From assembly GCA_026874595.1 (NCBI GenBank), contig CM049315.1, positions 63,487,389 through 63,551,388 of the forward strand: DNA of 64,000 bases. The letters run 5' to 3'. Source of the stretch: Sipunculus nudus (taxonomy: Eukaryota > Annelida > Sipuncula > Golfingiida > Sipunculidae). Made by a program: the position numbers and the translations under genes. Below are positions 25,001 to 38,039 of the stretch, piece after piece (position 1 is the first letter of the stretch; each line of letters starts with the position of its first letter). The notes under the pieces are model-generated. The model was not told the DNA's origin. It worked only from the letters and a program-made list of their open reading frames with translations, and made no database searches.

Positions 25001-25539
25001 GCAATTCAGAAGCTCCATTAGGCCATTTAGAACCGGGTACAAACATCGATCTCGCCGAAATCAGCTAGGTTTTTGGCTAATTCAGGAACGTGTGTTGTGC
25101 AAAAATTACAGATTTCAATTGCAAAAGAAGCAATTCAAAAGCTTCATTAGGCCGTTTAGAATCAGATACAAACGTCTTTTACAACGAAATCAGCTCGGTT
25201 TTTTCGTAATACAAGATCGTGATTTGTGCAGAAACGGCTAATATAAACTGCGATAGAAGCGTTTAAATAGCTTCATTAGGCCATTTAGAAATTGTTAAAA
25301 AGTCGCTTTTGCTGAAATCAGATCGGTTTTCGCGTAGTACAAGATCGTGTTGTGCAAAATAGAAGATTAAAGTTGCAAAAGAAGCAATTCAGAAGCTCCA
25401 TTAGGCCATTTAGAACCGGGTACAAACATCGATCTCGCCGAAATCAGCTCGGTTTTTGCGTAATACAAAATCGTGTTTTGTGCAAAGATGACCGACTTAA
25501 ACTGCAAAAGAAGCGTTTAAGAAGCTTTATCAGGCCATT

Positions 25540-27070
25540 AAGAATCAGTTAGGAACGTCGTTTTTGCTGAAATCAGCTCGGTTTTTTTTGCGTAATATAA
25601 GATCGTGTGTTGTGCAAAGATGATCGATTTAAACTGCAAAAGAAGCGTTTGAGAAACTTCATTAGGCCATTTAGAACCAGTTACAAATGTCGTTTTTTGG
25701 CCGAAATCAGCTCGGTTTTTGCGTAATATAGGATCCTGTTTTGTGCAAAATGGCCGATTTAAACTGCGAAAGAAGCGTTTTAGAAGCTTCATTTGTCCAT
25801 TTACAACCAGTTACAAAAGTCGTTTTTGCCGAAATCAGCGCGATTTTCGCGTTATACAAGATCGTACGTTGTGAATAAATGGCCGATTTGAACTGCGAAA
25901 GAAGCGTTTTAATAGCTTCATCAGGCCATTTAGAACAAGTTACGAACGTCGTTTTTCCCGAAATCAGCTCGGTGTTCGCTTTATACAAGATCGTGTCTTG
26001 TGCAATGATCACCGATTTAAAGTGCGAAAGAAGCCTTTTAGAAGCTTCATCAGGCCATTAAGAACCAGTTAGAAACGTCGTTTTTGCTGAAATCAGCTCG
26101 ATTTTTTTGCGTAATGCAAGATCGTGTTTGTGCAAATATTGCAGATTTAAATTGCAAAAGAATCAATTCAGGAGCTTTATTAGGCCATTTAGAACCAGAT
26201 ACCAACGTCTTTTTCGCCGAAATCAGCTTGATTTTTTGCATAATACAAAATCGTGTGTTGTGCAAAGATGACCGATTTAAACTGCTTAAGAAGCGTTTTA
26301 GAAGCTTCATCAGGCCATTAAGAACCAGTTAGAAACGTCTTTTACGCCGAAATCAGCTCGTTTTTTTCGTAATACAAGATCGTGATTTGTGCAGAAACGG
26401 CTGATTTAAACTGCGATAGAAGCGTTTTAATAGCTTCATTAGGCCATTTAGAAATTGGTAAAAACGTCGCTCTTGCTGAAATCAGATCGGTTTTTGCGTA
26501 ATACAAGATCGTGTTTTGTGCAAAGATGACCGATTTAAACTGCGAAAGAAGCGTTTTAGAAGCTTCATCAGGCCATTTAGAACCAGTTAGCAACGTCGTT
26601 TTTGCTGTAATCAGCTCGGTTTTTTTTTGCGTAATACAAAATCGTCTGTTGTGCAAAGATGACCGATTTAAACTGCTAAAGAAGCGTTTTAGAAGATTCA
26701 TCAGGCAATTAAGAAGTTAGAAACGTCGTTTTTGCTAAAATAAGCTCGATTTTTAGTGTAATATAAGATCGTGTTTGTGCAAAGATGACCGATTTAAACT
26801 GCAAAAGAAGAGTTTAAGAAGGTTCAATAGGCCACTTAAAACCAGTTACAAAGATCTTTTTTGCCGAAATCGACTCGGTTTTTGCGTTATAATAGATCAT
26901 GATCCGTGCAAAAATGGCCAGTTTAAACTGCGAAAGAAGCGTTTCAGAAACTTCATTAGGCGACTTAAAACCCGTTACAATCGTCGTTTTCGTCGCAATC
27001 AGCTCGGTTTTCGCGTACTACAAGATCGTGTGTTGTGCAAAAATGGCCGTTTAAATTGCAAATGAAGCAT
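25540..27070 (+). repeat. Empty-site paralogue of the element locus
   Basis: 25540-26304 aligns with 45337-46097 at offset about 19793. 26294-27065 aligns with 48181-48954 at offset 21887-21889. The difference, 2094 bp, equals the 2083-bp element plus an 11-bp duplication. The block therefore represents the locus without the insertion. Confidence 0.85.
26294..26304. other. Uninterrupted 11-bp target (empty site)
   Basis: CGTTTTAGAAG occurs once here, between ACTGCTTAAGAAG on the left and CTTCATCAGG on the right. At the element copies the same 11 bp appear on both sides. Confidence 0.82.
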
Positions 27071-28411
27071 TTTAATAGCTTCATCAGGCCATTTAAAACA
27101 AGTTACAAACGTCGTTTTTGCCGAAATCAGCTCGGTTTTCGCTTTAAACAAGATCGTGTCTTGTGCAATGATCACCGATTTAAACTGTGAAAGAAGCGTT
27201 TTAGAAGCTTCATCAGGCCATTAAGAACCAGTTAGAAACGTCGTTTTTGCTGAAATCAGCTCGATTTTTTTGCGTAATGCAAGATCGTGTTTGTGAAAAT
27301 ATTGCAGATTTAAATTGCAAAAGAATCAATTCAGGAGCTTTATTAGGCCATTTAGAACCAGATACCAACGTCTTTTACGCCGAAATCAGCTCGGTTTTTG
27401 CGTAATACAAGATCGTGTTGTGCAAAATAGAAGATTAAAATTGCAAAAGAAGCAATTCAGAAGCTCCATTAGGCCATTTAGATCCGGGTACAAACATCGA
27501 TCTCGCCGAAATCAGCTAGGTTTTTGCCTAATTCATGATCGTGTGTTGTGCAAAAATTGCAGATTTAAATTGCAAAAGAAGCAATTCAGAAGCTTCATTA
27601 GGCCGTTTAGAACCAGATACAAACATTTTTTACGCCGAAATCAGCTCGGTTTTTGCGTAATACAAGATCGTGTTTATAAAGATGACCGATTTAAACTGCA
27701 AAAGAAGCGTTTAAGAAGCTTCATCAGGCCATTAAGAATCAGTTAGGAACGTCGTTTTTGCTGAAATCAGCTCGGTTTTTTTTTGCGTAATATAAGATCG
27801 TGTGTTGTGCAAAGATGATGATTTAAACTGCAAAAGAAGCGTTTGAGAAACTTCATTAGGCCATTTAGAACCAGTTACTAATGTCGTTTTTTTGCCGAAA
27901 TCAGCTCGATTTTTGCGTAATATAGGATCCTGTTTGTGCAAAATGGCCGATTTAAACTGCGAAAGAAGCGTTTTAGAAGCTTCATTTGTCCATTTACAGC
28001 CAGTTACAAAAGTCGTTTTTGCCGAAATCAGCGCGATTTTCGCGTTATACAAGATCGTACATTGTGAATAAATGGCTGATTTGAACTGCGAAAGAAGCGT
28101 TTTAATAGCTTCATCAGGCCATTTAGAACAAGTTACGAACGTCGTTTTTCCTGAAATCAGCTCGGTGTTCGCTTTATACAAGATCGTGTCTTGTGCAATG
28201 ATCACCGATTTAAACTGCGAAAGAAGCCTTTTAGAAGCTTCATCAGGCCATTAAGAACCAGTTAGAAACGTCGTTTTTGCTTAAATCAGCTCGATTTTTT
28301 TGCGTAATGCAAGATCGTGTTTGTGCAAATATTGCAGATTTAAATTGCAAAAGAATCAATTCAGGAGCTTTATTAGGCCATTTAGAACCAGATACCAACG
28401 TCTTTTTCGCC

Positions 28412-29437
28412 GAAATCAGCTCGGTTTTTGCGTAATACAAGACCGTGTTTTGTGCAAAGATGACCGATTTCAACTGCCAAGGAAGCGTTTTAGAAGCTTC
28501 ATCAGGCCATTAAGAACCAGTTAGAAACGTCTTTTACGCCGAAATCAGCTCGTTTTTTTCGTAATACAAGATCGTGATTTGTGCAGAAACGGCTGATTTA
28601 AACTGCGATAGAAGCGTTTTAATAGCTTCATTAGGCCATTTAGAAATTGGTAAAAACGTCGCTCTTGCTGAAATCAGATCGGTTTTCGCGTAATACAACA
28701 TCGTGTTGTGCAAAATAGAACATTAAAATTGCAAAAGAAGCAATTCAGAAGCTCCATTAGGCCATTTGGAACCGGGTACAAACATCGATCTCGCCGAAAT
28801 CAGAAAGGTTTTAGCCTTATTCATGATCGTGTGTTGTGCAAAAATTGCAGATTTAAATTGCAAAAGAAGCAATTCAGAAACTTTATTAGGCCGTTTAGAA
28901 CCAGATACAAACGTCTTTTACGCCGAAATCAGCTCGGTTTTTGCGTAATACAAGACCGTGTTTTGTGCAAAGATGACCGATTTCAACTGCCAAGGAAGCG
29001 TTTTAGAAGCTTCATCAGGCCATTAAGAACCAGTTAGAAACGTCTTTTACGCCGAAATCAGCTCGTTTTTTTCGTAATACAAGATCGTGATTTGTGCAGA
29101 AACGGCTGATTTAAACTGCGATAGAAGCGTTTTAATAGCTTCATTAGGCCATTTAGAAATTGGTAAAAACGTCGCTCTTGCTGAAATCAGATCGGTTTTC
29201 GCGTAATACAACATCGTGTTGTGCAAAATAGAACATTAAAATTGCAAAAGAAGCAATTCAGAAGCTCCATTAGGCCATTTGGAACCGGGTACAAACATCG
29301 ATCTCGCCGAAATCAGAAAGGTTTTAGCCTTATTCATGATCGTGTGTTGTGCAAAAATTGCAGATTTAAATTGCAAAAGAAGCAATTCAGAAACTTTATT
29401 AGGCCGTTTAGAACCAGATACAAACGTCTTTTACGCC
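28412..29437 (+). repeat. 513-bp tetramer, two tandem copies
   Basis: 28412-28924 and 28925-29437 are 513 bp each (129+129+126+129). Both contain the CAAGACCGTG, CGTTTTTTTCG, AATAGAACATTA and GAAAGGTTTTAGCC monomers in order. The pair is nested inside the 3.98-kb repeat. Confidence 0.87.
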
Positions 29438-30724
29438 GAAATCAGCTCGGTTTTTGCGTAATACAAGATGGTGTTTTGTGCAAAGATGACCGATTTAAAC
29501 TGCGAAAGAAGCGTTTTAGAAGCTTCATCAGGCCATTAAGAACCAGTTAGCAACGTCGTTTTTGCTTAAATCAGCTCGGTTTTTTTTTTGCGTAATTCAA
29601 AATCGTCTGTGGTGCAAAGATGACCGATTTAAACTGCAAAAGAAGAGTTTAAGAAGCTTCAATAGGCCACTTAAAACCAGTTACAAAGATCTTTTTTGTC
29701 GAAATCGACTCGGTTTTTCCGTTATAATAGATCATGATCCGTGCAAAAATGGCCAGTTTAAAATGCGAAAGAAGCGTTTCAGAAATTTCATTAGGCGACT
29801 TAAAACCCGTTACAATCGTCGTTTTCGTCGCAATCAGCTCGGTTTTCGCGTACTACAAGATCGTGTGTTGTGCAAAAATGGCCGTTTTAATTGCAAATGA
29901 AGCGTTTTAATAGCTTCATCAGGCCATTTAAAACAAGTTACAAACGTCGTTTTTGCCGAAATCAGCTCGGTTTTCGCTTTATACAAGATCGTGTCTTGTG
30001 CAATGATCACCGATTTAAACTGTGAAAGAAGCGTTTTAGAAGCTTCATCAGGCCATTAAAAACCAGTTAGAAACGTCTTTTACGCCAATATCAGCTTTTT
30101 TCGTAATACAAGATCGTGATTTGTGCAGAAACGGCTGATTTAAACTGCGATAGAAGCGTTTTAATAGCTTTATTAGGCCATTTAGAAATTGATTAAAACG
30201 TCGCTCTTGCTGAAATCAGATCGGTTTTCGCGTAATATAAAATCGTGTTGTGCAAAATAGAAGATTAAAATTGCAAAAGAAGCAATTCAGAAGCTCCATT
30301 AGGCCATTTAGAACCGGGTACAAACATCGATCTCGCCGAAATCAGATAGGTTTTTGCCTAATTCAGGAACGTGTGTTGTGCAAAAATTACAGATTTAAAT
30401 TGCAAAAGAAGCAATTCAGAAGCTCCATTAGGCCATTTAGAACCGGGTACAAACATCGATCTCGCCGAAATCAGCTAGGTTTTTGCCTAATTCATGATCC
30501 TGTGTTGTGCAAAAATTGCAGATTTAAATTGCAAAAGAAGCAATTCAGAAGCTTCATTAGGCCGTTTAGAACCATATACAAACATCATTTACGCCGAAAT
30601 CAGCTCGGTTTTTGCGAAATACAAAATCGTGTGTTGTGCAAAGATGACCGATTTAAACTGGGAAAGAAGCGATTCAATAGCTTCATTAGTCGACTTAAAA
30701 CCCGTTACAACCGTCGTTTTCGCT

Positions 30725-30982
30725 TAAATAAGCTCGGTTTTTGCGTAGTACAAGATCGTGTGTTGGGCAAATATCACTGATTTAAACTGCGAGAGAAGAG
30801 ATTCAATAGCTTCATAAGGCGACTTATAACCCGTTACAACCGTCGTTTTCGCCGAAATAAGCTCGGTTTTTGCGTAGTACAAGATCGTGTGTTGGGCAAA
30901 TATCACCGATTAAAACTGCTAAATAAGCATTTTAGAAACTTTATCAGGCCATTAAGAACCAGTTAGAAACGTCGTTTTTGCT
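30725..30982 (+). repeat. Monomer subtype F dimer, first locus
   Basis: Two 129-bp monomers (30725-30853 and 30854-30982) with AAATAAGCTCGG in place of AAATCAGCTCGG and the private string GTGTTGGGCAAATATCAC. The first monomer also carries AGAGAAGAGATTCAATAGC and AAGGCGACTTATAACCC. Confidence 0.87.
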
Positions 30983-32388
30983 GAAATCAGCTCGATTTTT
31001 TAGCGTAATATAAGATCGTGTTTGTGCAAAAATGACCGATTTAAACTGCAAAAGAAGAGTTTAAGAAGCTTCAATAGGCCACTTCAAACCAGTTACAAAG
31101 ATCTTTTTTGCCGAAATCGACTCGGATTTTGCGTTATAATAGATCATGATTTGTGCAGAAATGGCCAGTTTAAACTGCGAAAGAAGCGTTTCAGAAACTT
31201 CATTAGGCGACTTAAAACCCGTTACAAAAGTCGTTTTCGCCGCAGTCAGCTCGGTTTTCGCGTACTACAAGATCGTGTGTTGTGCAAAAATGGCCGTTTA
31301 AATAGCAAATGAAGCGTTTTAATAGCTTCATCAGGCCATTTAAAACAAGTTACAAACGTCGTTTTTGCCGAAATCAGCAAGGTTTTCGCTTAATACAAGA
31401 TCGCAGATTTAAATTCCAAAAGAATCAATTCAGGAGCTTTATTAGGCCATTTAGAACCAGATACCAACGTCTTTTTCGCCGAAATCAGCTCGGTTTTTGC
31501 GTAATACAACATCGTGTTTTGTGCAAAAATTGCAGATTTAAATTGCAAAAGAAGCAATTCAGAAGCTTCATTAGGCCGTTTAGAACCAGATACAAACATC
31601 TTTTACGCCGAAATCAGCTCGGTTTTTGCGTAATACAAAATCGTGTTTTGTGCAAAGATGACCGATTCAAACTGCAAAAGAAGCGTTTAATAAGCTTTAT
31701 CAGGCCATTAAGAATCAGTTAGGAACGTCGTTTTTGCTGAAATCAGCTCGGTTTTTTTTGCGTAATATAAGATCGTGTGTTGTGCAAAGATGATCGATTT
31801 AAACTGCAAAAGAAGCGTTTGAGAAACTTCATTAGGCCATTTAGAACCAGTTACAAATGTCGTTTTTTGGCCGAAATCAGCTCGGTTTTTGCGTAATATA
31901 GGATTCTGTTTTGTGCAAAATGGCCGATTTCAACTGCGAAAGAAGCGTTTTAGAAGCTTCATTTGTCCATTTACAACCAGTTACAAAAGTCGTTTTTGCC
32001 GAAATCAGCGCGATTTTCGCGTTATACAAGATCGTACGTTGTGAATAAATGGCCGATTTGAACTGCGAAAGAAGCGTTTTAATAGCTTCATCAGGCCATT
32101 TAGAACAAGTTACGAACGTCGTTTTTCCTGAAATCAGCTCGGTGTTCGCTTTATACAAGATCGTGTCTTGTGCAATGATCACCGATTTAAACTGCGAAAG
32201 AAGCCTTTTAGAAGCTTCATCAGGCCATTAAGAACCAGTTAGAAACGTCGTTTTTGCTTAAATCAGCTCGATTTTTTTGCGTAATGCAAGATCGTGTTTG
32301 TGCAAATATTGCAGATTTAAATTGCAAAAGAATCAATTCAGGAGCTTTATTAGGCCATTTAGAACCAGATACCAACGTCTTTTTCGCC

Positions 32389-33414
32389 GAAATCAGCTCG
32401 GTTTTTGCGTAATACAAGACCGTGTTTTGTGCAAAGATGACCGATTTCAACTGCCAAGGAAGCGTTTTAGAAGCTTCATCAGGCCATTAAGAACCAGTTA
32501 GAAACGTCTTTTACGCCGAAATCAGCTCGTTTTTTTCGTAATACAAGATCGTGATTTGTGCAGAAACGGCTGATTTAAACTGCGATAGAAGCGTTTTAAT
32601 AGCTTCATTAGGCCATTTAGAAATTGGTAAAAACGTCGCTCTTGCTGAAATCAGATCGGTTTTCGCGTAATACAACATCGTGTTGTGCAAAATAGAACAT
32701 TAAAATTGCAAAAGAAGCAATTCAGAAGCTCCATTAGGCCATTTGGAACCGGGTACAAACATCGATCTCGCCGAAATCAGAAAGGTTTTAGCCTTATTCA
32801 TGATCGTGTGTTGTGCAAAAATTGCAGATTTAAATTGCAAAAGAAGCAATTCAGAAACTTTATTAGGCCGTTTAGAACCAGATACAAACGTCTTTTACGC
32901 CGAAATCAGCTCGGTTTTTGCGTAATACAAGACCGTGTTTTGTGCAAAGATGACCGATTTCAACTGCCAAGGAAGCGTTTTAGAAGCTTCATCAGGCCAT
33001 TAAGAACCAGTTAGAAACGTCTTTTACGCCGAAATCAGCTCGTTTTTTTCGTAATACAAGATCGTGATTTGTGCAGAAACGGCTGATTTAAACTGCGATA
33101 GAAGCGTTTTAATAGCTTCATTAGGCCATTTAGAAATTGGTAAAAACGTCGCTCTTGCTGAAATCAGATCGGTTTTCGCGTAATACAACATCGTGTTGTG
33201 CAAAATAGAACATTAAAATTGCAAAAGAAGCAATTCAGAAGCTCCATTAGGCCATTTGGAACCGGGTACAAACATCGATCTCGCCGAAATCAGAAAGGTT
33301 TTAGCCTTATTCATGATCGTGTGTTGTGCAAAAATTGCAGATTTAAATTGCAAAAGAAGCAATTCAGAAACTTTATTAGGCCGTTTAGAACCAGATACAA
33401 ACGTCTTTTACGCC
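32389..33414 (+). repeat. 513-bp tetramer, two tandem copies (second locus)
   Basis: 32389-32901 and 32902-33414. Same structure as 28412-29437, so the tetramer duplication came before the 3.98-kb duplication. Confidence 0.87.
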
Positions 33415-34700
33415 GAAATCAGCTCGGTTTTTGCGTAATACAAGATGGTGTTTTGTGCAAAGATGACCGATTTAAACTGCGAAAGAAGCGTTTTAGAAGC
33501 TTCATCAGGCCATTAAGAACCAGTTAGCAACGTCGTTTTTGCTTAAATCAGCTCGGTTTTTTTTTGCGTAATTCAAAATCGTCTGTGGTGCAAAGATGAC
33601 CGATTTAAACTGCAAAAGAAGAGTTTAAGAAGCTTCAATAGGCCACTTAAAACCAGTTACAAAGATCTTTTTTGTCGAAATCGACTCGGTTTTTCCGTTA
33701 TAATAGATCATGATCCGTGCAAAAATGGCCAGTTTAAAATGCGAAAGAAGCGTTTCAGAAATTTCATTAGGCGACTTAAAACCCGTTACAATCGTCGTTT
33801 TCGTCGCAATCAGCTCGGTTTTCGCGTACTACAAGATCGTGTGTTGTGCAAAAATGGCCGTTTTAATTGCAAATGAAGCGTTTTAATAGCTTCATCAGGC
33901 CATTTAAAACAAGTTACAAACGTCGTTTTTGCCGAAATCAGCTCGGTTTTCGCTTTATACAAGATCGTGTCTTGTGCAATGATCACCGATTTAAACTGTG
34001 AAAGAAGCGTTTTAGAAGCTTCATCAGGCCATTAAAAACCAGTTAGAAACGTCTTTTACGCCAATATCAGCTTTTTTCGTAATACAAGATCGTGATTTGT
34101 GCAGAAACGGCTGATTTAAACTGCGATAGAAGCGTTTTAATAGCTTTATTAGGCCATTTAGAAATTGATTAAAACGTCGCTCTTGCTGAAATCAGATCGG
34201 TTTTCGCGTAATATAAAATCGTGTTGTGCAAAATAGAAGATTAAAATTGCAAAAGAAGCAATTCAGAAGCTCCATTAGGCCATTTAGAACCGGGTACAAA
34301 CATCGATCTCGCCGAAATCAGATAGGTTTTTGCCTAATTCAGGAACGTGTGTTGTGCAAAAATTACAGATTTAAATTGCAAAAGAAGCAATTCAGAAGCT
34401 CCATTAGGCCATTTAGAACCGGGTACAAACATCGATCTCGCCGAAATCAGCTAGGTTTTTGCCTAATTCATGATCCTGTGTTGTGCAAAAATTGCAGATT
34501 TAAATTGCAAAAGAAGCAATTCAGAAGCTTCATTAGGCCGTTTAGAACCATATACAAACATCATTTACGCCGAAATCAGCTCGGTTTTTGCGAAATACAA
34601 AATCGTGTGTTGTGCAAAGATGACCGATTTAAACTGGGAAAGAAGCGATTCAATAGCTTCATTAGTCGACTTAAAACCCGTTACAACCGTCGTTTTCGCT

Positions 34701-34958
34701 TAAATAAGCTCGGTTTTTGCGTAGTACAAGATCGTGTGTTGGGCAAATATCACTGATTTAAACTGCGAGAGAAGAGATTCAATAGCTTCATAAGGCGACT
34801 TATAACCCGTTACAACCGTCGTTTTCGCCGAAATAAGCTCGGTTTTTGCGTAGTACAAGATCGTGTGTTGGGCAAATATCACCGATTAAAACTGCTAAAT
34901 AAGCATTTTAGAAACTTCATCAGGCCATAAAGAACCAGTTAGAAACGTCGTTTTTGCT
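34701..34958 (+). repeat. Monomer subtype F dimer, second locus
   Basis: Copy of 30725-30982 at offset 3976. Confidence 0.87.
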
Positions 34959-36339
34959 GAAATCAGCTCGATTTTTTAGCGTAATATAAGATCGTGTTTG
35001 TGCAAAAATGACCGATTTAAACTGCAAAAGAAGAGTTTAAGAAGCTTCAATAGGCCACTTCAAACCAGTTACAAAGATCTTTTTTGCCGAAATCGACTCG
35101 GATTTTGCGTTATAATAGATCATGATTTGTGCAGAAATGGCCAGTTTAAACTGCGAAAGAAGCGTTTCAGAAACTTCATTAGGCGACTTAAAACCCGTTA
35201 CAAAAGTCGTTTTCGCCGCAGTCAGCTCGGTTTTCGCGTACTACAAGATCGTGTGTTGTGCAAAAATGGCCGTTTAAATAGCAAATGAAGCGTTTTAATA
35301 GCTTCATCAGGCCATTTAAAACAAGTTACAAACGTCGTTTTTGCCGAAATCAGCAAGGTTTTCGCTTAATACAAGATCGCAGATTTAAATTCCAAAAGAA
35401 TCAATTCAGGAGCTTTATTAGGCCATTTAGAACCAGATACCAACGTCTTTTTCGCCGAAATCAGCTCGGTTTTTGCGTAATACAAAATCGTGTTTTGTGC
35501 AAAGATGACCGATTCAAACTGCAAAAGAAGCGTTTAATAAGCTTTATCAGGCCATTAAGAATCAGTTAGGAACGTCGTTTTTGCTGAAATCAGCTCGGTT
35601 TTTTTTGCGTAATATAAGATCGTGTGTTGTGCAAAGATGATCGATTTAAACTGCAAAAGAAGCGTTTGAGAAACTTCATTAGGCCATTTAGAACCAGTTA
35701 CAAATGTCGTTTTTTGGCCGAAATCAGCTCGGTTTTTGCGTAATATAGGATTCTGTTTTGTGCAAAATGGCCGATTTCAACTGCGAAAGAAGCGTTTTAG
35801 AAGCTTCATTTGTCCATTTACAACCAGTTACAAAAGTCGTTTTTGCCGAAATCAGCGCGATTTTCGCGTTATACAAGATCGTACGTTGTGAATAAATGGC
35901 CGATTTGAACTGCGAAAGAAGCGTTTTAATAGCTTCATCAGGCCATTTAGAACAAGTTACGAACGTCGTTTTTCCCGAAATCAGCTCGGTGTTCGCTTTA
36001 TACAAGATCGTGTCTTTTGCAATGATCACCGATTTAAACTGCGAAAGAAGCCTTTTAGAAGCTTCATCAGGCCATTAAGAACCAGTTAGAAACGTCGTTT
36101 TAGCTGAAATCAGCTCGATTTTTTTGCGTAATGCAAGATCGTGTTTGTGCAAATATTGCAGATTTAAATTGCAAAAGAATCAATTCAGGAGCTTTATTAG
36201 GCCATTTAGAACCAGATACCAACGTCTTTTTCGCCGAAATCAGCTCGATTTTTTGCGTAATACAAAATCGTGTGTTGTGCAAAGATGATCGATTTAAACT
36301 GCTTAAGAAGCGTTTTAGAAGCTTCATCAGGCCATTAAG

Positions 36340-36380
36340 AACCAGTTAGAAACGTCTTTTTGCGTAATGCAAGATCATGT
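36340..36380 (+). repeat. Monomer junction with ~20-bp deletion
   Basis: GTTAGAAACGTC runs directly into TTTTTGCGTAATGCAAG. The usual GTTTTTGCTGAAATCAGCTC segment between two T-runs is missing. This is consistent with misalignment between the two TTTTTGC strings. Confidence 0.78.
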
Positions 36381-36639
36381 TTGTGCAAATATTGCAGATT
36401 TAAATTGCAAAAGAATCAATTCAGGAGCTTTATTAGGCCATTTAGAACCAGATACCAACGTCGTTTTCGTCGCAATCAGCTCGGTTTTCGCGTAGTACAA
36501 GATCGTGTGTTGTGCAAAAATGGCCGTTTAAATTGCAAATGAAGCATTTTAATAGCTTCATCAGGCCATTTAAAACAAGTTACAAACGTCGTTTTTGCCG
36601 AAATCAGATCGGTTTTCGCGTAATACAACATCGTGTTGT

Positions 36640-38000
36640 GTAAAATAGAAGATTAAAATTGCAAAAGAAGCAATTCAGAAGCTCCATTAGGCCATTTAGA
36701 ACCGGGTACAAACATCGATCTCGCCGAAATCAGCTAGGTTTTTGACTAATTCAGGAACGTGTGTTGTGCAAAAATTACAGATTTCAATTGCAAAAGAAGC
36801 AATTCAAAAGCTTCATTAGGCCGTTTAGAATCAGATACAAACGTCTTTTACAACGAAATCAGCTCGGTTTTTTCGTAATACAAGATCGTGATTTTTGCAG
36901 AAACGGCTAATATAAACTGCGATAGAAGCGTTTAAATAGCTTCATTAGGCCATTTAGAAATTGTTAAAAAGTCGCTTTTGCTGAAATCAGATCGGTTTTC
37001 GCGTTGTACAAGATCGTGTTGTGCAAAATAGAAGATTAAAGTTGCAAAAGAAGCAATTCAGAAGCTCCATTAGGCCATTTAGAACCGGGTACAAACATCG
37101 ATCTCGCCGAAATCAGCTAGGTTTTTGCCTAATTCATGATCGTGTGTTGTGCAAAAATTGCAGATTTAAATTGCAAAAGAAGCAATTCAGAAGCTTCATT
37201 AGGCCGTTTAGAACCAGATACAAACATCTTTTACGCCGAAATCAGCTCGGTTTTTGCGTAATACAAAATCGTGTTTTGTGCAAAGATGACCGACTTAAAC
37301 TGCAAAAGAAGCGTTTAAGAAGCTTTATCAGGCCATTAAGAATCAGTTAGGAACGTCGTTTTTGCTGAAATCAGCTCGGTTTTTTTTGCGTAATATAAGA
37401 TCGTGTGTTGTGCAAAGATGATCGATTTAAACTGCAAAAGAAGCGTTTGAGAAACTTCATTAGGCCATTTAGAACCAGTTACAAATGTCGTTTTTTGGCC
37501 GAAATCAGCTCGGTTTTTGCGTAATATAGGTTCCTGTTTTGTGCAAAATGGCAGATTTAAACTGCGAAAGAAGCGTTTTAGAAGCTTCATTTGTCCATTT
37601 ACAACCAGTTACAAAAGTCGTTTTTGCCGAAATCAGCGCGATTTTCGCGTTATACAAGATCGTACGTTGTGAATAAATGGCCGATTTGAACTGCGAAAGA
37701 AGCGTTTTAATAGCTTCATCAGGCCATTTAGAACAAGTTACGAACGTCGTTTTTCCCGAAATCAGCTCGGTGTTCGCTTTATACAAGATCGTGTCTTGTG
37801 CAATGATCACCGATTTAAACTGCGAAAGAAGCCTTTTAGAAGCTTCATCAGGCCATTAAGAACCAGTTAGAAACGTCGTTTTTGCTGAAATGAGCTCGAT
37901 TTTTTTGCGTAATGCAAGATCGTGTTTGTGCAAATATTGCAGATTTAAATTGCAAAAGAATCAATTCAGGAGCTTTATTAGGCCATTTAGAACCAGATAC
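36640..38000 (+). repeat. Satellite block matching 25.0-26.2 kb
   Basis: Matches about 24980-26200 at offset 11669, changing to 11798 after about 25440 because the left copy lacks one B monomer. Shared rare marks are GTGTAAAATAG, TTTTACAACGAAATC and AAAAAGTCGC. Confidence 0.78.
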
Positions 38001-38039
38001 CAACGTCTTTTTCGACGTAATCAGCTCGGTTTTGCGTAA

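Larger units (their letters stand above)
28030..32006 (+). repeat. 3.98-kb tandem duplication, copy 1
   Basis: Landmarks repeat at 3976-3977 bp: the E landmark 28064 to 32041, tetramer start 28412 to 32389, A run 30250 to 34226, F dimer 30725 to 34701, D run 31022 to 34998. Edges are placed at about one-monomer precision. Confidence 0.85.
32007..35853 (+). repeat. 3.98-kb tandem duplication, copy 2 (one monomer shorter)
   Basis: Copy 2 lacks one 129-bp monomer near 35485 relative to copy 1 (31520-31650), so the offset falls to 3847 for the last part. The E landmark at 35888 opens a third, soon diverging repeat. Confidence 0.83.
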
